A stretch of 34,160 nucleotides of DNA from Myxococcaceae bacterium (GCA_025459425.1 JALOQF010000031.1:1-34160); one strand, 5' to 3'; positions 8,214 through 16,744 are shown, counted from the first letter of the stretch. Numbers and translations: made by a program. Notes: generated from the sequence alone by a model not told the origin.

Positions 8214-8745
8214 CTCTGAAAGTATCAAAGCGTTTCGAGCGTATGTTTCGGCAAGTAGCCTCGGTGACTCAGGCGAAATCTCGAGAGTTGCTCGAGCTGT
8301 ATCAGAGTCAAGCACTGACTTTCGACTGGTACTTGCGAGTCGCGCCTCATTGCCGACGCGGTTCGATCCAAGGCAGTCTTTGCATCAGTTCGGGCCGGAG
8401 TACCTGTGCGATCCATCGGAGGCTCGCAGGTTCGTCGCGGAGTCGTTCTTGTTGGGGGCGGGGGCTGAGACGGCGGAATTCTGCGTGACGAGCACACAAC
8501 CGGTAGTCCGGTCTACCGATGAATGGGTGAAGTCCGAGCCTCTGTTCGTTGCTGAAAATGGGGGGCTTTGGGCTTCTGTTCCCGTCAGGCAAGGCCTGAC
8601 TGCAATAGGTGCAGTTGTTGCGTTGAGCGAGGGCTATCCATCGGGGATTCTCGCGTTGCACAACGGTCCTCCTTGGATGCCGACGCGCATCCTCATGTTC
8701 GGCATTTCGGTCGCGGACGGTGAGACCTTCGTTGTCTGGCGTTAG
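8194..8745 (+). CDS. Hypothetical protein, possible cognate immunity protein
   Basis: A 183-residue soluble protein with no signal peptide, no membrane helix and no family I recognise. It starts inside the end of the toxin-like ORF (20-base overlap), is the right size for an immunity protein and shares the lower GC and less biased codon use of that ORF (for example AGA, AAA, TCA, AGT codons rare elsewhere in the window). The C-terminal half is rich in beta-prone segments (GLWASVPVRQGLTAIGAVV, ILMFGISVADGETFVVW). The immunity role rests only on position and size. Confidence 0.6.
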   Translation: MRFSQLDSESIKAFRAYVSASSLGDSGEISRVARAVSESSTDFRLVLASRASLPTRFDPRQSLHQFGPEYLCDPSEARRFVAESFLLGAGAETAEFCVTSTQPVVRSTDEWVKSEPLFVAENGGLWASVPVRQGLTAIGAVVALSEGYPSGILALHNGPPWMPTRILMFGISVADGETFVVWR

Positions 8746-8924
8746 TGTTTGTCGGTTCTGTCGTCGAAGCGGCGCACGGTTCGGCCCAGCGCCTGCTGCG
8801 CGGCGGCAGAAAAAGAGGAGTTTCAAAGTAGGAAACCAGAACCGGACCGGGGGAGCATCTTCCTGATTTCAGTGGCGTGGTCTCAAGCGGGCGAGGGGCA
8901 GGGCGTTGGCGTCGTCCACGAAGG

Positions 8925-8963
8925 CCGGGGCCGTCATCGATGCTCGAGCGCGGCTCAGGGCTC
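8925..8963. repeat. 39-bp direct repeat, right copy
   Basis: Second copy of the repeat at 7488-7526. The last codons and the TGA of the minus-strand lipoprotein gene (stop at 8955-8957) lie within it, so this copy is likely the original sequence at the 3' end of that gene and the left copy the duplicate. About 180 bases between the immunity-like ORF and this repeat carry no ORF I can support. Confidence 0.85.
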
Positions 8964-9320
8964 CGCCAGCACGCTGCCGGCCTCGACCTCGAGCTCGCGT
9001 GAAGCCACCCACACCCGGCTCTCGACCCGGTACCAGCCGGGCGATGTGACGCTGGGCAGGAAGAAGCGTGGTCGGTGCGCTTCGCCCGGGGCGAGCGGCC
9101 TGGGGCTCTCTCGGGTGACCTGCTCCACACGAATGCGGTCGCCCATCACATCACCCACGAGGCTGTTGGGGACGATCGCGGGCTCCGTCCCGCAGTTGAA
9201 GAACTCGGTGTCGACCGCCGCTCCAGCCCTGAGAATGCCCGAGGTGAGGACCGAGAAACGAACCTCGCAAGGAGCGCAACCGGTGAACGGGACGAGGGCC
9301 AGGACGAGCAGCGCGCGCAC
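8955..9320 (-). CDS. Small lipoprotein, hypothetical
   Basis: A 121-residue protein starting at a GTG. The N-terminus (Met-Arg, then ALLVLALVPFTGC) is a short lipoprotein signal with lipid-attachment Cys15, so the product should be tethered to a membrane. The mature part has four further Cys-containing or beta-rich stretches (SVLTSGILRAGAAVDTEFF, NCGTEPAIVPNSLVGDVMG, PSVTSPGWYRVESRVWV), consistent with a small immunoglobulin-like fold, but no family was recognised. It diverges from the giant TPR lipoprotein gene across a 90-bp gap, suggesting a shared promoter region. Its stop sits in the right 39-bp repeat. Confidence 0.75.
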   Translation of the reverse strand: MRALLVLALVPFTGCAPCEVRFSVLTSGILRAGAAVDTEFFNCGTEPAIVPNSLVGDVMGDRIRVEQVTRESPRPLAPGEAHRPRFFLPSVTSPGWYRVESRVWVASRELEVEAGSVLAEP

Positions 9321-9410
9321 GTCTGGCTGGTAACGACCCGCGCCTGTCGAGACAAGGGGGCGCCCGCGAATGTGCCGCCGTCGTCCCGCCGATTCGGTAA
9401 ACGGCTCGCC

Positions 9411-12400
9411 ATGTCGCTGCGCCTCTTCACGCTCCTGCTCGTCCTCACGGCTGTGGCGTGCACGAAACGTGTCCCCAGCCCCACCGAGCGGCTCGACGAC
9501 GCCGTAGCCGACGTCGCCGATGGTGACGCGCGCGCGCGGGCCTGGGCGCTCGCAGGCCTGCACACCCTGCTGTCTGGAGGCGCGGTCGACGCAGCCCGCA
9601 CGCAGCTCGACACCGCGGTGCAGAAGGACCCGGCCGACCCCTACGCCCTGTACGGGCAGCTCCTGCTGGCCCAGCGCCAGGCCCGTGGCGACCGCGCCGT
9701 CGCCATCGCGCTCGACCTCATCGAGCGGGCGCCCGCGCATCCCCTGAGCGCCGTCGCTGCGCGTGTCGTGCTCGACCACGCGACGCAGGCCGTGGGCCTC
9801 GACGACGAGCTGCTCGCGCGGGTGCCGCCGCTCGTGCAGCGCGAGACCCTCGCCGACACCGCGCACCTGCTCCGCGCGGCCCTGGCTGCCATCGCCGAGG
9901 CTCGCGGCGACGACGCGCGCGTGGCCGCCACCCTCGCCGACATGGGCGTGCCGACGGCGATGACGGTGATGGGGCCCTTCAGCGCGTGGCACGTCGTCTC
10001 GATGGCGACGCCGACGCCCCTCGAGCGCGACGGCGCCATTCCCGAGTCCGTCATCGGCCCCTTCGGAGCGCTCACTCCCCGCGTGATGAAGGTAGCCGAC
10101 GGCCGGCTCGCACTCTCGGGCGAGCCCGCCACTGGCGACGTCTACCTCTTCGCCGTCGACGTGACGGTGGCGAAGCGCGCGCGCTACGTGCTGCGCACCA
10201 TCACCAGCATGGACCACGTGGCGACGCTCGACGGTACCGTGGTGCTGACGCGCTCGAGTTGGCAGCGCCCCGCGTCGTCGCTCTCGGCCCGGGCGCTCAC
10301 GCTGCCGGCCGGCACGCACCGCCTCCTCGTGCGCGCCGCGAAGGAAGACCAGGCCGGGCACTTCCAGCTCGCGCTGCAGCGCCTCGATGGGCTCCCCGCC
10401 GAGGTGACGTTCGCGCCTGCCGTCGGAGCGCCGCCACAGTGGAATGGCGTGTCGCTCCTCGAGGACGTCGAGGGCGTCATGCCGAACGCGCATGACGTGC
10501 ACGCGGCGCTCTCCGACGAGGCCTCCGACGCGCTCGCGCGCCTCATCGCCACCCGCGATGGACTCGGCCGCGACCGTGACGGTGCCCGCGCGATGCTCGA
10601 CGGCGTGGCGCCCGCGCTCGACGGGCCGCTCGTGCGACTCCTGCGCGCCGAGCTCGACCTGTCGGACCGCTTCCTCGCGCCGAAGGTGGCCGCGGGCCGC
10701 GCCGCGCGAGACCTCGAATCGGCGCTCGCGAAGGACGACGGCCTGGTGGCGGCCCGCCTCCTGTCGGCGCAGCTCGCCCTCGACGACGGCCGGCAGACCG
10801 AGGCGCTCGAGGCCGTGCGGAAGGCGCGCGCGAGCCACACGCCGCCGTCGGCCGCCGTGCTGTGGCTCCAGGCGCGCATCGAGCTGGGGCTGGGCCTCGA
10901 GGCGCAGGCCGTGCTGACCGCGCGTGAGGCCCAGGCCGCGTGGCAGGGGCACTGCGAGGCGCTGGGGCTCGAATACGACGTGGCCCGGCGTCGCGACGCG
11001 GTGGCCGAGGCCGACGCGCTGCTCGAGAAGGCGAAGCGGTGCCCCAACGCCCCCTGGCGCCAGGCCGAGCACGACAAGACGCGCGGCACGCTCGAGGCGG
11101 TGGTGGCGACGTGGCGCGCACAGTTGGCCCGCGACGACAGCCAGGTGCAGGTGGCCTCGTCGCTCGCCAGCGCGCTCACGGCCTTGTCGCGCTTCGACGA
11201 GGCGGCTTCCGTGCTCGAGGCGGTGGCGAAGGCGTGGCCGCGCAACGCCCTGCTCCTCAAGCAGTTGGCCGACGTGCACGAGCTGGCCGGTCGTTCGAAG
11301 GAAGCGCTCGCGGTGCGCGAGCGGGCGCTCCTGCTCGATGGCGCCGACCTGCCGCTGCGTCGGGCCGTGGAGCGCGCGAAGACGGGCAAGGAGCTGCTCG
11401 ACGCCTGGGCCATCTCGACCGAGGCCGCGCTGAAGGCCTACGAAGCAGCGCCCGGCGCCGAAGACGCGACGGCCGCGTTCCTCCTCGACGCGGCGGCCAT
11501 CGAGGCCTTCCCCGACGGAACGCAGGTCGACCGCGTGCACATCATGCAGAAGGCGCTCGACCAGTCGGGCGTGCAGGAAGTCGCCGAGGTGCAGCTGCCC
11601 CAGGGCGCGGTGGTGCTGAAGCTGCGCACGCTGAAGCCCGACGGGCGCTCCCTCGAGCCCGAGAGCATCGAAGGGAAGGACGCGGTCAGCCTCCCCGGTG
11701 TCCAGGTGGGCGACGTCGTCGAGTACGAGTACCTGCTGGCGCACCCGACGCGCGGGCCCGGCCAGCCCGGCTTCACCGCGTCGAACTTCTACTTCCAGGT
11801 GGCGAAGCACCCGAACAACTGGAGCACCTACACCGTCATCGCGCCGAAGGGCTCGGGCCTCACGGTCGACGCGCACCAGGTGGGCCCGGTGGCGAAGGTG
11901 CGGGTCGAGGGCGACAAGGAGGTGTTCACGCACGAAGAGAAGCGGGTGCCGCCGTACATCCCCGAGCCCATGGGGCCGCCGTCTGGCACCGAGTGGTTGC
12001 CCTTCGTCTCGGTGGGCGCGGGCCAGCGCGGGAACGAGGGCGTGATGACGGCGTACGCCGACGCGTTCCTCGACCGCGGCGCCATCACGCACGAGGTGGC
12101 GCGCTTCGCGAAGGACGCGGCGAAGGACTCCAAAGGGCTCGACGCGGTGCGCGCGGTGTACGCCGCCGTGATGAAGAAGCTGTCGGGGCGGGACGCGGGC
12201 CTGTCGATGTCGGCGGCCGCGAGCGTCGGGCAGGACCGCGGGAGCCGCACCTGGTTGCTCCAGGCCTCACTCACGGCGCTGGGCTTCGACGCGCGCCTGG
12301 TGGCGGTGCGCGCCTTCTCAGCGGACCCCGCGCCGTACCTGTTCCCGAACGAGTCGTTGTTCCCCTATGTGTGCGTGCGCGTGCTCGTCGACGGACAGCC

Positions 12401-13172
12401 GGTGTGGCTCGACGCGATGGTGCGCTTCGCGCCGTTCGGCGAGCTGCCCGAGTTCGCGATGGGCGAGCGGGAGGCCTGGGTGTTGCCGCGGCCCGGTGAG
12501 GTGCCCGAGCGCACCACCACGCCGCCCCGCACGAGTCAGCCGAGCAAGACGGTGGTGCTGACGGCGTCGCTCGACGAAGACGGCGTGCTGAAGGGCGAGG
12601 GCGTCGAGACGTATGGCGGCTACGAGGCCGCCCAGCTGGCCGAAGCGCTGGAGCAGCTGTCGGTCGAGCAGCGCAAGCAGGCGCTCGAGCAGGCCCTGTC
12701 GCGCATGTTCGGCGGGGCCGACCTCGAGCAGGTCGACGTCGAGGCGCCGCGTGAGGTGGGCGCGTCGGTGAAGGTGTCGTACCGCTTCTCGGCCAGCCGC
12801 TTCGCGCGCAAGGAAGGCAACACGCTGGTGCTGGGCGCGCTCACGTTCCCGTGGAACCTCGGGCGCCGCTACCTCGTGCTCGGCCAGCGGGTGACGCCGC
12901 TCTTCCTCGAGTCGAGCGAGTCGACGGTGTCGAAGGTGACGCTCACGGTGCCCGAGGGCTACCGACTCAAGGACGGCGGCAGCGACCTGAAGACGTCGTG
13001 TGACTGGGGCCGCTTCGTGCGCCGCGAGTCGCAGGCCGGGCGCGTCATCACCGTCGAAGAAGAGGCCCAGGTGACGCAAGCCCGCGTGCCGGTGAAGGAC
13101 TACGAGAAGTTCGGCCAGTTCGCCGGCGAGGCCGACCTGCTGCAACTGCGCGACGTGTTGCTGGTGAAGTGA
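9411..13172 (+). CDS. TPR / DUF3857 / transglutaminase-like lipoprotein
   Basis: A 1253-residue envelope protein. The N-terminus (MSLRLFTLLLVLTAVACTK) is a lipoprotein signal with Cys17. Residues about 25-680 are Ala/Leu/Asp-rich helical repeats of TPR type. About 700-830 matches DUF3857 (QEVAEVQLPQGAVVLKLRT, GVQVGDVVEYEYLL). About 890-1010 is a transglutaminase-like core, and the rest is beta-rich. In the core the catalytic triad is degraded: where the family has GDCKDKATLL this reads QDRGSRTWLL (Cys to Arg), where it has His before the hydrophobic strand this has FPYVCVRV (His to Tyr), and only the Asp of VWLDA remains. An enzyme is therefore unlikely; a binding or scaffold role on the periplasmic or cell surface is inferred. 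The ATG at 9411 is the only start giving a signal sequence. Confidence 0.9.
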   Translation: MSLRLFTLLLVLTAVACTKRVPSPTERLDDAVADVADGDARARAWALAGLHTLLSGGAVDAARTQLDTAVQKDPADPYALYGQLLLAQRQARGDRAVAIALDLIERAPAHPLSAVAARVVLDHATQAVGLDDELLARVPPLVQRETLADTAHLLRAALAAIAEARGDDARVAATLADMGVPTAMTVMGPFSAWHVVSMATPTPLERDGAIPESVIGPFGALTPRVMKVADGRLALSGEPATGDVYLFAVDVTVAKRARYVLRTITSMDHVATLDGTVVLTRSSWQRPASSLSARALTLPAGTHRLLVRAAKEDQAGHFQLALQRLDGLPAEVTFAPAVGAPPQWNGVSLLEDVEGVMPNAHDVHAALSDEASDALARLIATRDGLGRDRDGARAMLDGVAPALDGPLVRLLRAELDLSDRFLAPKVAAGRAARDLESALAKDDGLVAARLLSAQLALDDGRQTEALEAVRKARASHTPPSAAVLWLQARIELGLGLEAQAVLTAREAQAAWQGHCEALGLEYDVARRRDAVAEADALLEKAKRCPNAPWRQAEHDKTRGTLEAVVATWRAQLARDDSQVQVASSLASALTALSRFDEAASVLEAVAKAWPRNALLLKQLADVHELAGRSKEALAVRERALLLDGADLPLRRAVERAKTGKELLDAWAISTEAALKAYEAAPGAEDATAAFLLDAAAIEAFPDGTQVDRVHIMQKALDQSGVQEVAEVQLPQGAVVLKLRTLKPDGRSLEPESIEGKDAVSLPGVQVGDVVEYEYLLAHPTRGPGQPGFTASNFYFQVAKHPNNWSTYTVIAPKGSGLTVDAHQVGPVAKVRVEGDKEVFTHEEKRVPPYIPEPMGPPSGTEWLPFVSVGAGQRGNEGVMTAYADAFLDRGAITHEVARFAKDAAKDSKGLDAVRAVYAAVMKKLSGRDAGLSMSAAASVGQDRGSRTWLLQASLTALGFDARLVAVRAFSADPAPYLFPNESLFPYVCVRVLVDGQPVWLDAMVRFAPFGELPEFAMGEREAWVLPRPGEVPERTTTPPRTSQPSKTVVLTASLDEDGVLKGEGVETYGGYEAAQLAEALEQLSVEQRKQALEQALSRMFGGADLEQVDVEAPREVGASVKVSYRFSASRFARKEGNTLVLGALTFPWNLGRRYLVLGQRVTPLFLESSESTVSKVTLTVPEGYRLKDGGSDLKTSCDWGRFVRRESQAGRVITVEEEAQVTQARVPVKDYEKFGQFAGEADLLQLRDVLLVK

Positions 13173-13184
13173 GGCGAAGGTCCC

Positions 13185-14879
13185 TCAGAGGACCAGGCGC
13201 CGAATCGAGCCACTGTCGGTGAGCACCCAGATCCACCCATCGGGCCCCTGGCGCACGTCGCGAATGCGCTCGTTGAGCACGAGCGCTTCACACGAGGCGA
13301 AGGCTCCGGCTGGCGTGAGCTCGATGCGCCAGAGGCGGCCTCCGAGCCCGCCGACGAAGAGGTGGCCGTTCCAGTTGGGAAAGCCAGCGCCCCGGTACAC
13401 CAGGACGTTGCTCGGCGCGATCGACGTCGGTGCCCAGAAGGTGACCGGCTCGGTGAAGGTGAGCCCGTTCACCGGCAGATGCGCCCCGCCGCCATACCGG
13501 CACGTGTTGCTCGGTGGGTTGGTGCCGTACGGGCAGCCATAGCTGCGCAGGGGCCAGGCGTAGTTGGCGCGAGGAAGAATGACGTTCAGCTCATCGCCGC
13601 CTTGTGGGCCATGCTCCGTGCTCCACAAGGTCGAGGTGGGCCCATCGAAGGTGAGGCCCTGCGGGTTCCGATGGCCCAGGCTCCACACTTCCGGAGCCGC
13701 GCCGGCCTGGTTCCGGAAGGGGTTGTTCGGGGGAATGCCGCCGTCGGGGAAGATGCGAATGATCTTCCCGACGGTGTTGGCCACGTTCTGCGCGAAGCCC
13801 ATCGTCGCCCGCGAGGCATCGTCGTAGCTGCGGTCCCCGAACGAGGCGAAGAGGGTGCCGTCGGAGCGGAAGGCGAGCCGTGAACCGAAGTGAATCTCGC
13901 TGAAGCTGAGCTTGGGCGTCTGCTGAAACACCCGCTGGAAGTCGACCAGAGAAGTCCCCTGCAGCCTCGCGCGGCCAACGGCGGCGCCCGAGGAGCCGTT
14001 GGGCCCGGGCTCCGAGTAGGTGAAGTAGACGAGTGGGTTGGTCGCGAAGGCGGGGTCGAGCGCCACGTCGAGCAGCCCGCCTTGACCCGCGCTGATGATG
14101 TCTGGCGCAGGAACACTCCAGCTCAACGTCGTGCGGGTCCCGGCGTCTGCGCTGAGCAGCACCATCGTCCCGGGTTTCTGAGTCACGAGGATTCGCTGGT
14201 CGGGGAGGAAGGCCATGCCCCAGGGACTCGTCAGCCCGGTCGCGACGACTTCGGTCCGGAACGACGACGAGCCGGTCGAGGTGCATTGGACGACGGTCGA
14301 GCCGGTGCCCCCGTCTCCGCTGGGGCCTGCATCGGGAACGGGAGCAACCGGTGCCAACGAGACGAGATAGGCCGCGAGGTCCATCAGCTGTGCGCGCGTG
14401 AGGGCGGCATAGCCATACTGGGGGTCGCCCATGCGGCCCGTATTCATGGCGATCGCCGCGGCGATGCGATTGGCGAGCATCGTCGCGTCGACGGCGTCTC
14501 GCCGAAGGGTCTCGGGGCGGTTGTGGCACTGAATGCAGTCGACGCCCGTGGCGGCATACAGGGCCTGGCCACGCGCCTCGGCGGTCGTTGCGCCGCCGCC
14601 GTCAACCGCGGAGCCGCCTGCCATCGCAGAGCCGCCTCCCGTCGCGGAGCCGCCTGCCGTCGCGGAGCCGCCTGCCGTCGCGGAGCCGCCTGCCGTCGCG
14701 GAGCCGCCTGCCGTCGCGGAGCCGCCTCCCGTCGCGTCGCCGCCCGCCGTCGCGTCGCCGCCCGCCGTCGCGGTACCACCCGCGGTGGCTGGGAGCTCAT
14801 TCGGAGCTTCAGCGATTCCGACGCATCCCTGCGCCCAGAGAATCAGCGCGAACCGCAACCACCCGGAGCCAATCCGCAT
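13185..14879 (-). CDS. Cytochrome c-PQQ sugar dehydrogenase lipoprotein
   Basis: A 564-residue exported fusion. A lipoprotein signal ends at Cys19 (ILWAQGC). Residues about 31-93 are a low-complexity linker of Gly-Gly-Ser-Ala-Thr-Ala repeats. A small c-type cytochrome domain follows (CIQCH, residues 115-119; Met in NTGRMGDPQYGY is a candidate axial ligand). From about 185 the protein is a soluble aldose-sugar / glucose dehydrogenase-type six-bladed propeller of the GSDH family: GLTSPWGMAFLPD, GQGGLLDVALDP, EIHFGSRLAF, VGKIIRIFPDGG, LGHRNPQGL, HGPQGGDELN. The family uses PQQ to oxidise sugars; the fused heme would pass electrons onward. An ATG 33 bases upstream (MRSRPLASLVL...) is an alternative start. 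It is convergent with the TPR gene (12-bp gap). Confidence 0.9.
   Translation of the reverse strand: MRIGSGWLRFALILWAQGCVGIAEAPNELPATAGGTATAGGDATAGGDATGGGSATAGGSATAGGSATAGGSATAGGSATGGGSAMAGGSAVDGGGATTAEARGQALYAATGVDCIQCHNRPETLRRDAVDATMLANRIAAAIAMNTGRMGDPQYGYAALTRAQLMDLAAYLVSLAPVAPVPDAGPSGDGGTGSTVVQCTSTGSSSFRTEVVATGLTSPWGMAFLPDQRILVTQKPGTMVLLSADAGTRTTLSWSVPAPDIISAGQGGLLDVALDPAFATNPLVYFTYSEPGPNGSSGAAVGRARLQGTSLVDFQRVFQQTPKLSFSEIHFGSRLAFRSDGTLFASFGDRSYDDASRATMGFAQNVANTVGKIIRIFPDGGIPPNNPFRNQAGAAPEVWSLGHRNPQGLTFDGPTSTLWSTEHGPQGGDELNVILPRANYAWPLRSYGCPYGTNPPSNTCRYGGGAHLPVNGLTFTEPVTFWAPTSIAPSNVLVYRGAGFPNWNGHLFVGGLGGRLWRIELTPAGAFASCEALVLNERIRDVRQGPDGWIWVLTDSGSIRRLVL
14611..14778. repeat. 18-bp tandem repeats coding a Gly-Ser-Ala-Thr-Ala linker
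   Basis: Several near-identical 18-bp units (core GAGCCGCCTGCCGTCGCG on the plus strand), at least five perfect or one-base variants, encode the six-residue repeat GGSATA on the minus strand. In-frame unit length means copy number can change by slippage without breaking the gene, altering spacer length between membrane anchor and heme domain. Confidence 0.85.
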
Positions 14880-14949
14880 GAGGACGAGGCTAGCAAGGGG
14901 ACGACTGCGCATGGGAACCGCCCGGCGGCTCATGGGAGGCGCGCGGCGG

Positions 14950-15912
14950 TCAGCGCGAGGCCTGGCCGTACGCCTCGCGAACTCGCGCTTCCACCGCCTG
15001 CGTGGTGCGAAAGAACCTCGCCTCGAGCCGCTCGAGCTTTGGGAACGCCTCACGTCGTGTGAGCAGCACCTGCGCCGACGCCTCGTCCACCGTCAGCACC
15101 GCCAGCCGCTCGAGCGTCGCCGCGAAGGGCGCGTCGGCCACGGCCTCGATGAGCTGTGAGGTCACCCACGCCTCGAGCCCCAGCCGTCTGAGCTGCGGCG
15201 CCTTCAAGTCCTCGCGCACCCAGCGCGTCAATGCCGGCTGGCTGTCGACGCGCACCCGCAGCATCAGCTCCCGGAGCGCTGGCGCCGTCACTGCGCCGAG
15301 ACGGCAGGGTGGAGCGCCGTCCCAGTCCGACACCCAGGCCGTGAGGGACTCGAGCCGCGGGGCCGTGAAGCGCGGCACCGCCGACAGGCCGAACAGGCCC
15401 ACGCTGCGCAGTCGTGGCAGCCCGTCGAGGAGCCCCTCGGCCTTCAGCGCGTCGGCCGTGAGGTTCGCCGACACCTCGAGGCGGCGCAGCGCTGGGAGCC
15501 TGGCACGCAACACGTCGAGCGCGCGGGTGGCCTGGTGTCCGTCTCCGGGCAGGTGCAGCGTGACGGAGTCGAGCGCGCACGCGAGGGGAGACGCCAACAC
15601 CGCGTCGAGGTCGGCCGGGTCGAACTGTTGAGGCTCGTGCGTGAAGTGCAGCGTCGCCCGCCACAGGTGCCCGAAGGCCCACTCGGCCTCGAGCGCGCCG
15701 GCGTCGAGGAGGCTCCAGAAGGCCGGCGAGGCGAGGTGCTTGCGGTGTTTGTCTCGCAGTTGCCGCTCGGCCCGCGTCTTCCGCGCCAGCGCCAGCGCGA
15801 TGAGCCGCCCCCGCACGTCGCCGCGGCCCTGCAGCACGTCGGCGTAGACGGCCCACCGTTCGCCATCACCCGGCGCCTCTCGGAGCGCCTCGATGCAGTC
15901 GTCCTCGGTCAA
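14950..15912 (-). CDS. TIGR02996-domain leucine-rich protein
   Basis: A 320-residue soluble protein. Residues 1-45 match the TIGR02996 'repeat-companion' domain found mainly in myxobacteria and planctomycetes (IEALREAPGDGERWAVYADVLQGRGDVRGRL). The rest is Leu/Arg-rich with LRR-like spacing (LPALRRLEVSANLTADALK, LPRLRSVGLFGL, APALRELMLRVRV, APQLRRLGLEAWV, FPKLERLEARFF). The start is the TTG at 15912: an in-frame TAA lies 15 bases upstream and no ATG or GTG precedes the conserved domain, so TTG is the only workable choice. Function is unknown; such proteins look like peptide-binding scaffolds. A second protein with this domain starts at 27.8 kb. Confidence 0.85.
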   Translation of the reverse strand: MTEDDCIEALREAPGDGERWAVYADVLQGRGDVRGRLIALALARKTRAERQLRDKHRKHLASPAFWSLLDAGALEAEWAFGHLWRATLHFTHEPQQFDPADLDAVLASPLACALDSVTLHLPGDGHQATRALDVLRARLPALRRLEVSANLTADALKAEGLLDGLPRLRSVGLFGLSAVPRFTAPRLESLTAWVSDWDGAPPCRLGAVTAPALRELMLRVRVDSQPALTRWVREDLKAPQLRRLGLEAWVTSQLIEAVADAPFAATLERLAVLTVDEASAQVLLTRREAFPKLERLEARFFRTTQAVEARVREAYGQASR

Positions 15913-16054
15913 ACGGAGAGAGGCTTAAAGCGCGAATCCGGGGAGGAGGGCCAGAGGCGTGGGCGCTGCCGTCGTCCACCACAGCGCGCGATTCATTTCG
16001 ACGGCCGCCAGCAGCCGGTCTCTGCCCGCAGCGTGAGTGCTACGTTGGCGCGCC

Positions 16055-16618
16055 ATGAGCACGGCGGGGCGACTTCACTCCTCGTATCAGGACTACCTCT
16101 CAGCGCTCGAGGTCTCCGAACTCAAGCTCGAGTACTGCGAGGGCGTCATCTCCGCGATGGCGTGTGGAACGCCGACGCACGCTGAGCTTTCCGTCAACAC
16201 GGCGGCGATTCTGAAGCGCGAGCTCACGAAGTGCTCCGTCTTCTCGTCTGACCTCAAGGTCCGAATCGAGCGCACCGATCTCTCTGCATTCCCCGACGTC
16301 TCGGTCGTCTGCGGCGCGCGCGAGTACGCCTCGATCGATCGGAACGCGCTGACCAATCCCACGATCCTCGTCGAGGTCACGAGCCCCTCGACCGAGGACT
16401 ACGACCGTGGGGAAAAGCTCAGCCACTACAAGCAGCTGCCGTCGCTCGCGGCTGTTCTCTTCGTGTCGCACCGCACCCAGCGAATCACCGTCGTTCGACG
16501 TGGAGCGAGTGGATGGGAGGAATTGGAGTTTCGTGCAGGTGAGCGCCTCGTGCTGCAGGAGCCCGCCCTCTCGTTCCTCGTCGACGAGGTCTACACGGGC
16601 GTCGTCCTCGAGGGCTGA
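16055..16618 (+). CDS. Uma2-family (DUF820) restriction-endonuclease-like protein
   Basis: A 187-residue protein of the Uma2 family, a PD-(D/E)xK nuclease fold common in cyanobacteria and myxobacteria, usually as stand-alone genes of unknown role. Visible motifs are LKLEYCEGVISAM near the N-terminus, Asp81 in FPDVSVVCG, the ExT motif at Glu107 in ILVEVTSPST, and the following DYDRGEKLSHYKQLPSL, where the family has a conserved Lys and Tyr. The active-site residues thus appear present. The ATG at 16055 gives the standard family N-terminus; a GTG 18 bases upstream is possible. No methylase or partner is adjacent. Codon use is a little less GC-biased than in its neighbours, consistent with mobility of this family. 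Confidence 0.9.
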   Translation: MSTAGRLHSSYQDYLSALEVSELKLEYCEGVISAMACGTPTHAELSVNTAAILKRELTKCSVFSSDLKVRIERTDLSAFPDVSVVCGAREYASIDRNALTNPTILVEVTSPSTEDYDRGEKLSHYKQLPSLAAVLFVSHRTQRITVVRRGASGWEELEFRAGERLVLQEPALSFLVDEVYTGVVLEG

Positions 16619-16744
16619 GCGACGTCGTCGCAGGCTCCATCAGCGGGAAGCTGTCGATTCACGGTCCCCACGTCTCCACGTGGTGCGGCGTGTGCCGTCT
16701 CGCCAGCCTTCGCGCTCACGTGCTTCGCCGCGCAGGGCTCGTCG

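Larger units (their letters stand above)
7488..8963. other. Putative toxin/immunity insertion between direct repeats
   Basis: A 1.48-kb segment unlike its surroundings. Counting GC by hand, row 8041-8100 has 32/60 and row 8221-8280 has 30/60, against 45/60 in row 7201-7260 of the adjacent operon. It holds a frame-broken ORF, a short toxin-like C-terminus and an unknown ORF in immunity position, each overlapping the next. The flanking 39-bp repeats suggest that the original layout was two convergent genes separated by one copy of the repeat. No transposase, integrase or terminal inverted repeats are visible, so the entry mechanism is unknown. Confidence 0.55.

Noticed and set aside
8955..12092. 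Very long minus-strand open frame opposite the TPR lipoprotein gene
   Set aside because: Its body is His/Arg/Leu/Val-rich antisense of the strong plus-strand gene; only the last 122 codons (the small lipoprotein) look real.
14611..14778. Possible CRISPR array
   Set aside because: Units are contiguous 18-bp tandem repeats without unique spacers and code an in-frame GGSATA linker.
15535..16185. 216-codon plus-strand frame overlapping the TIGR02996 gene and the Uma2 start
   Set aside because: Arg/Gln-rich translation with no domain; it conflicts with two better supported genes.
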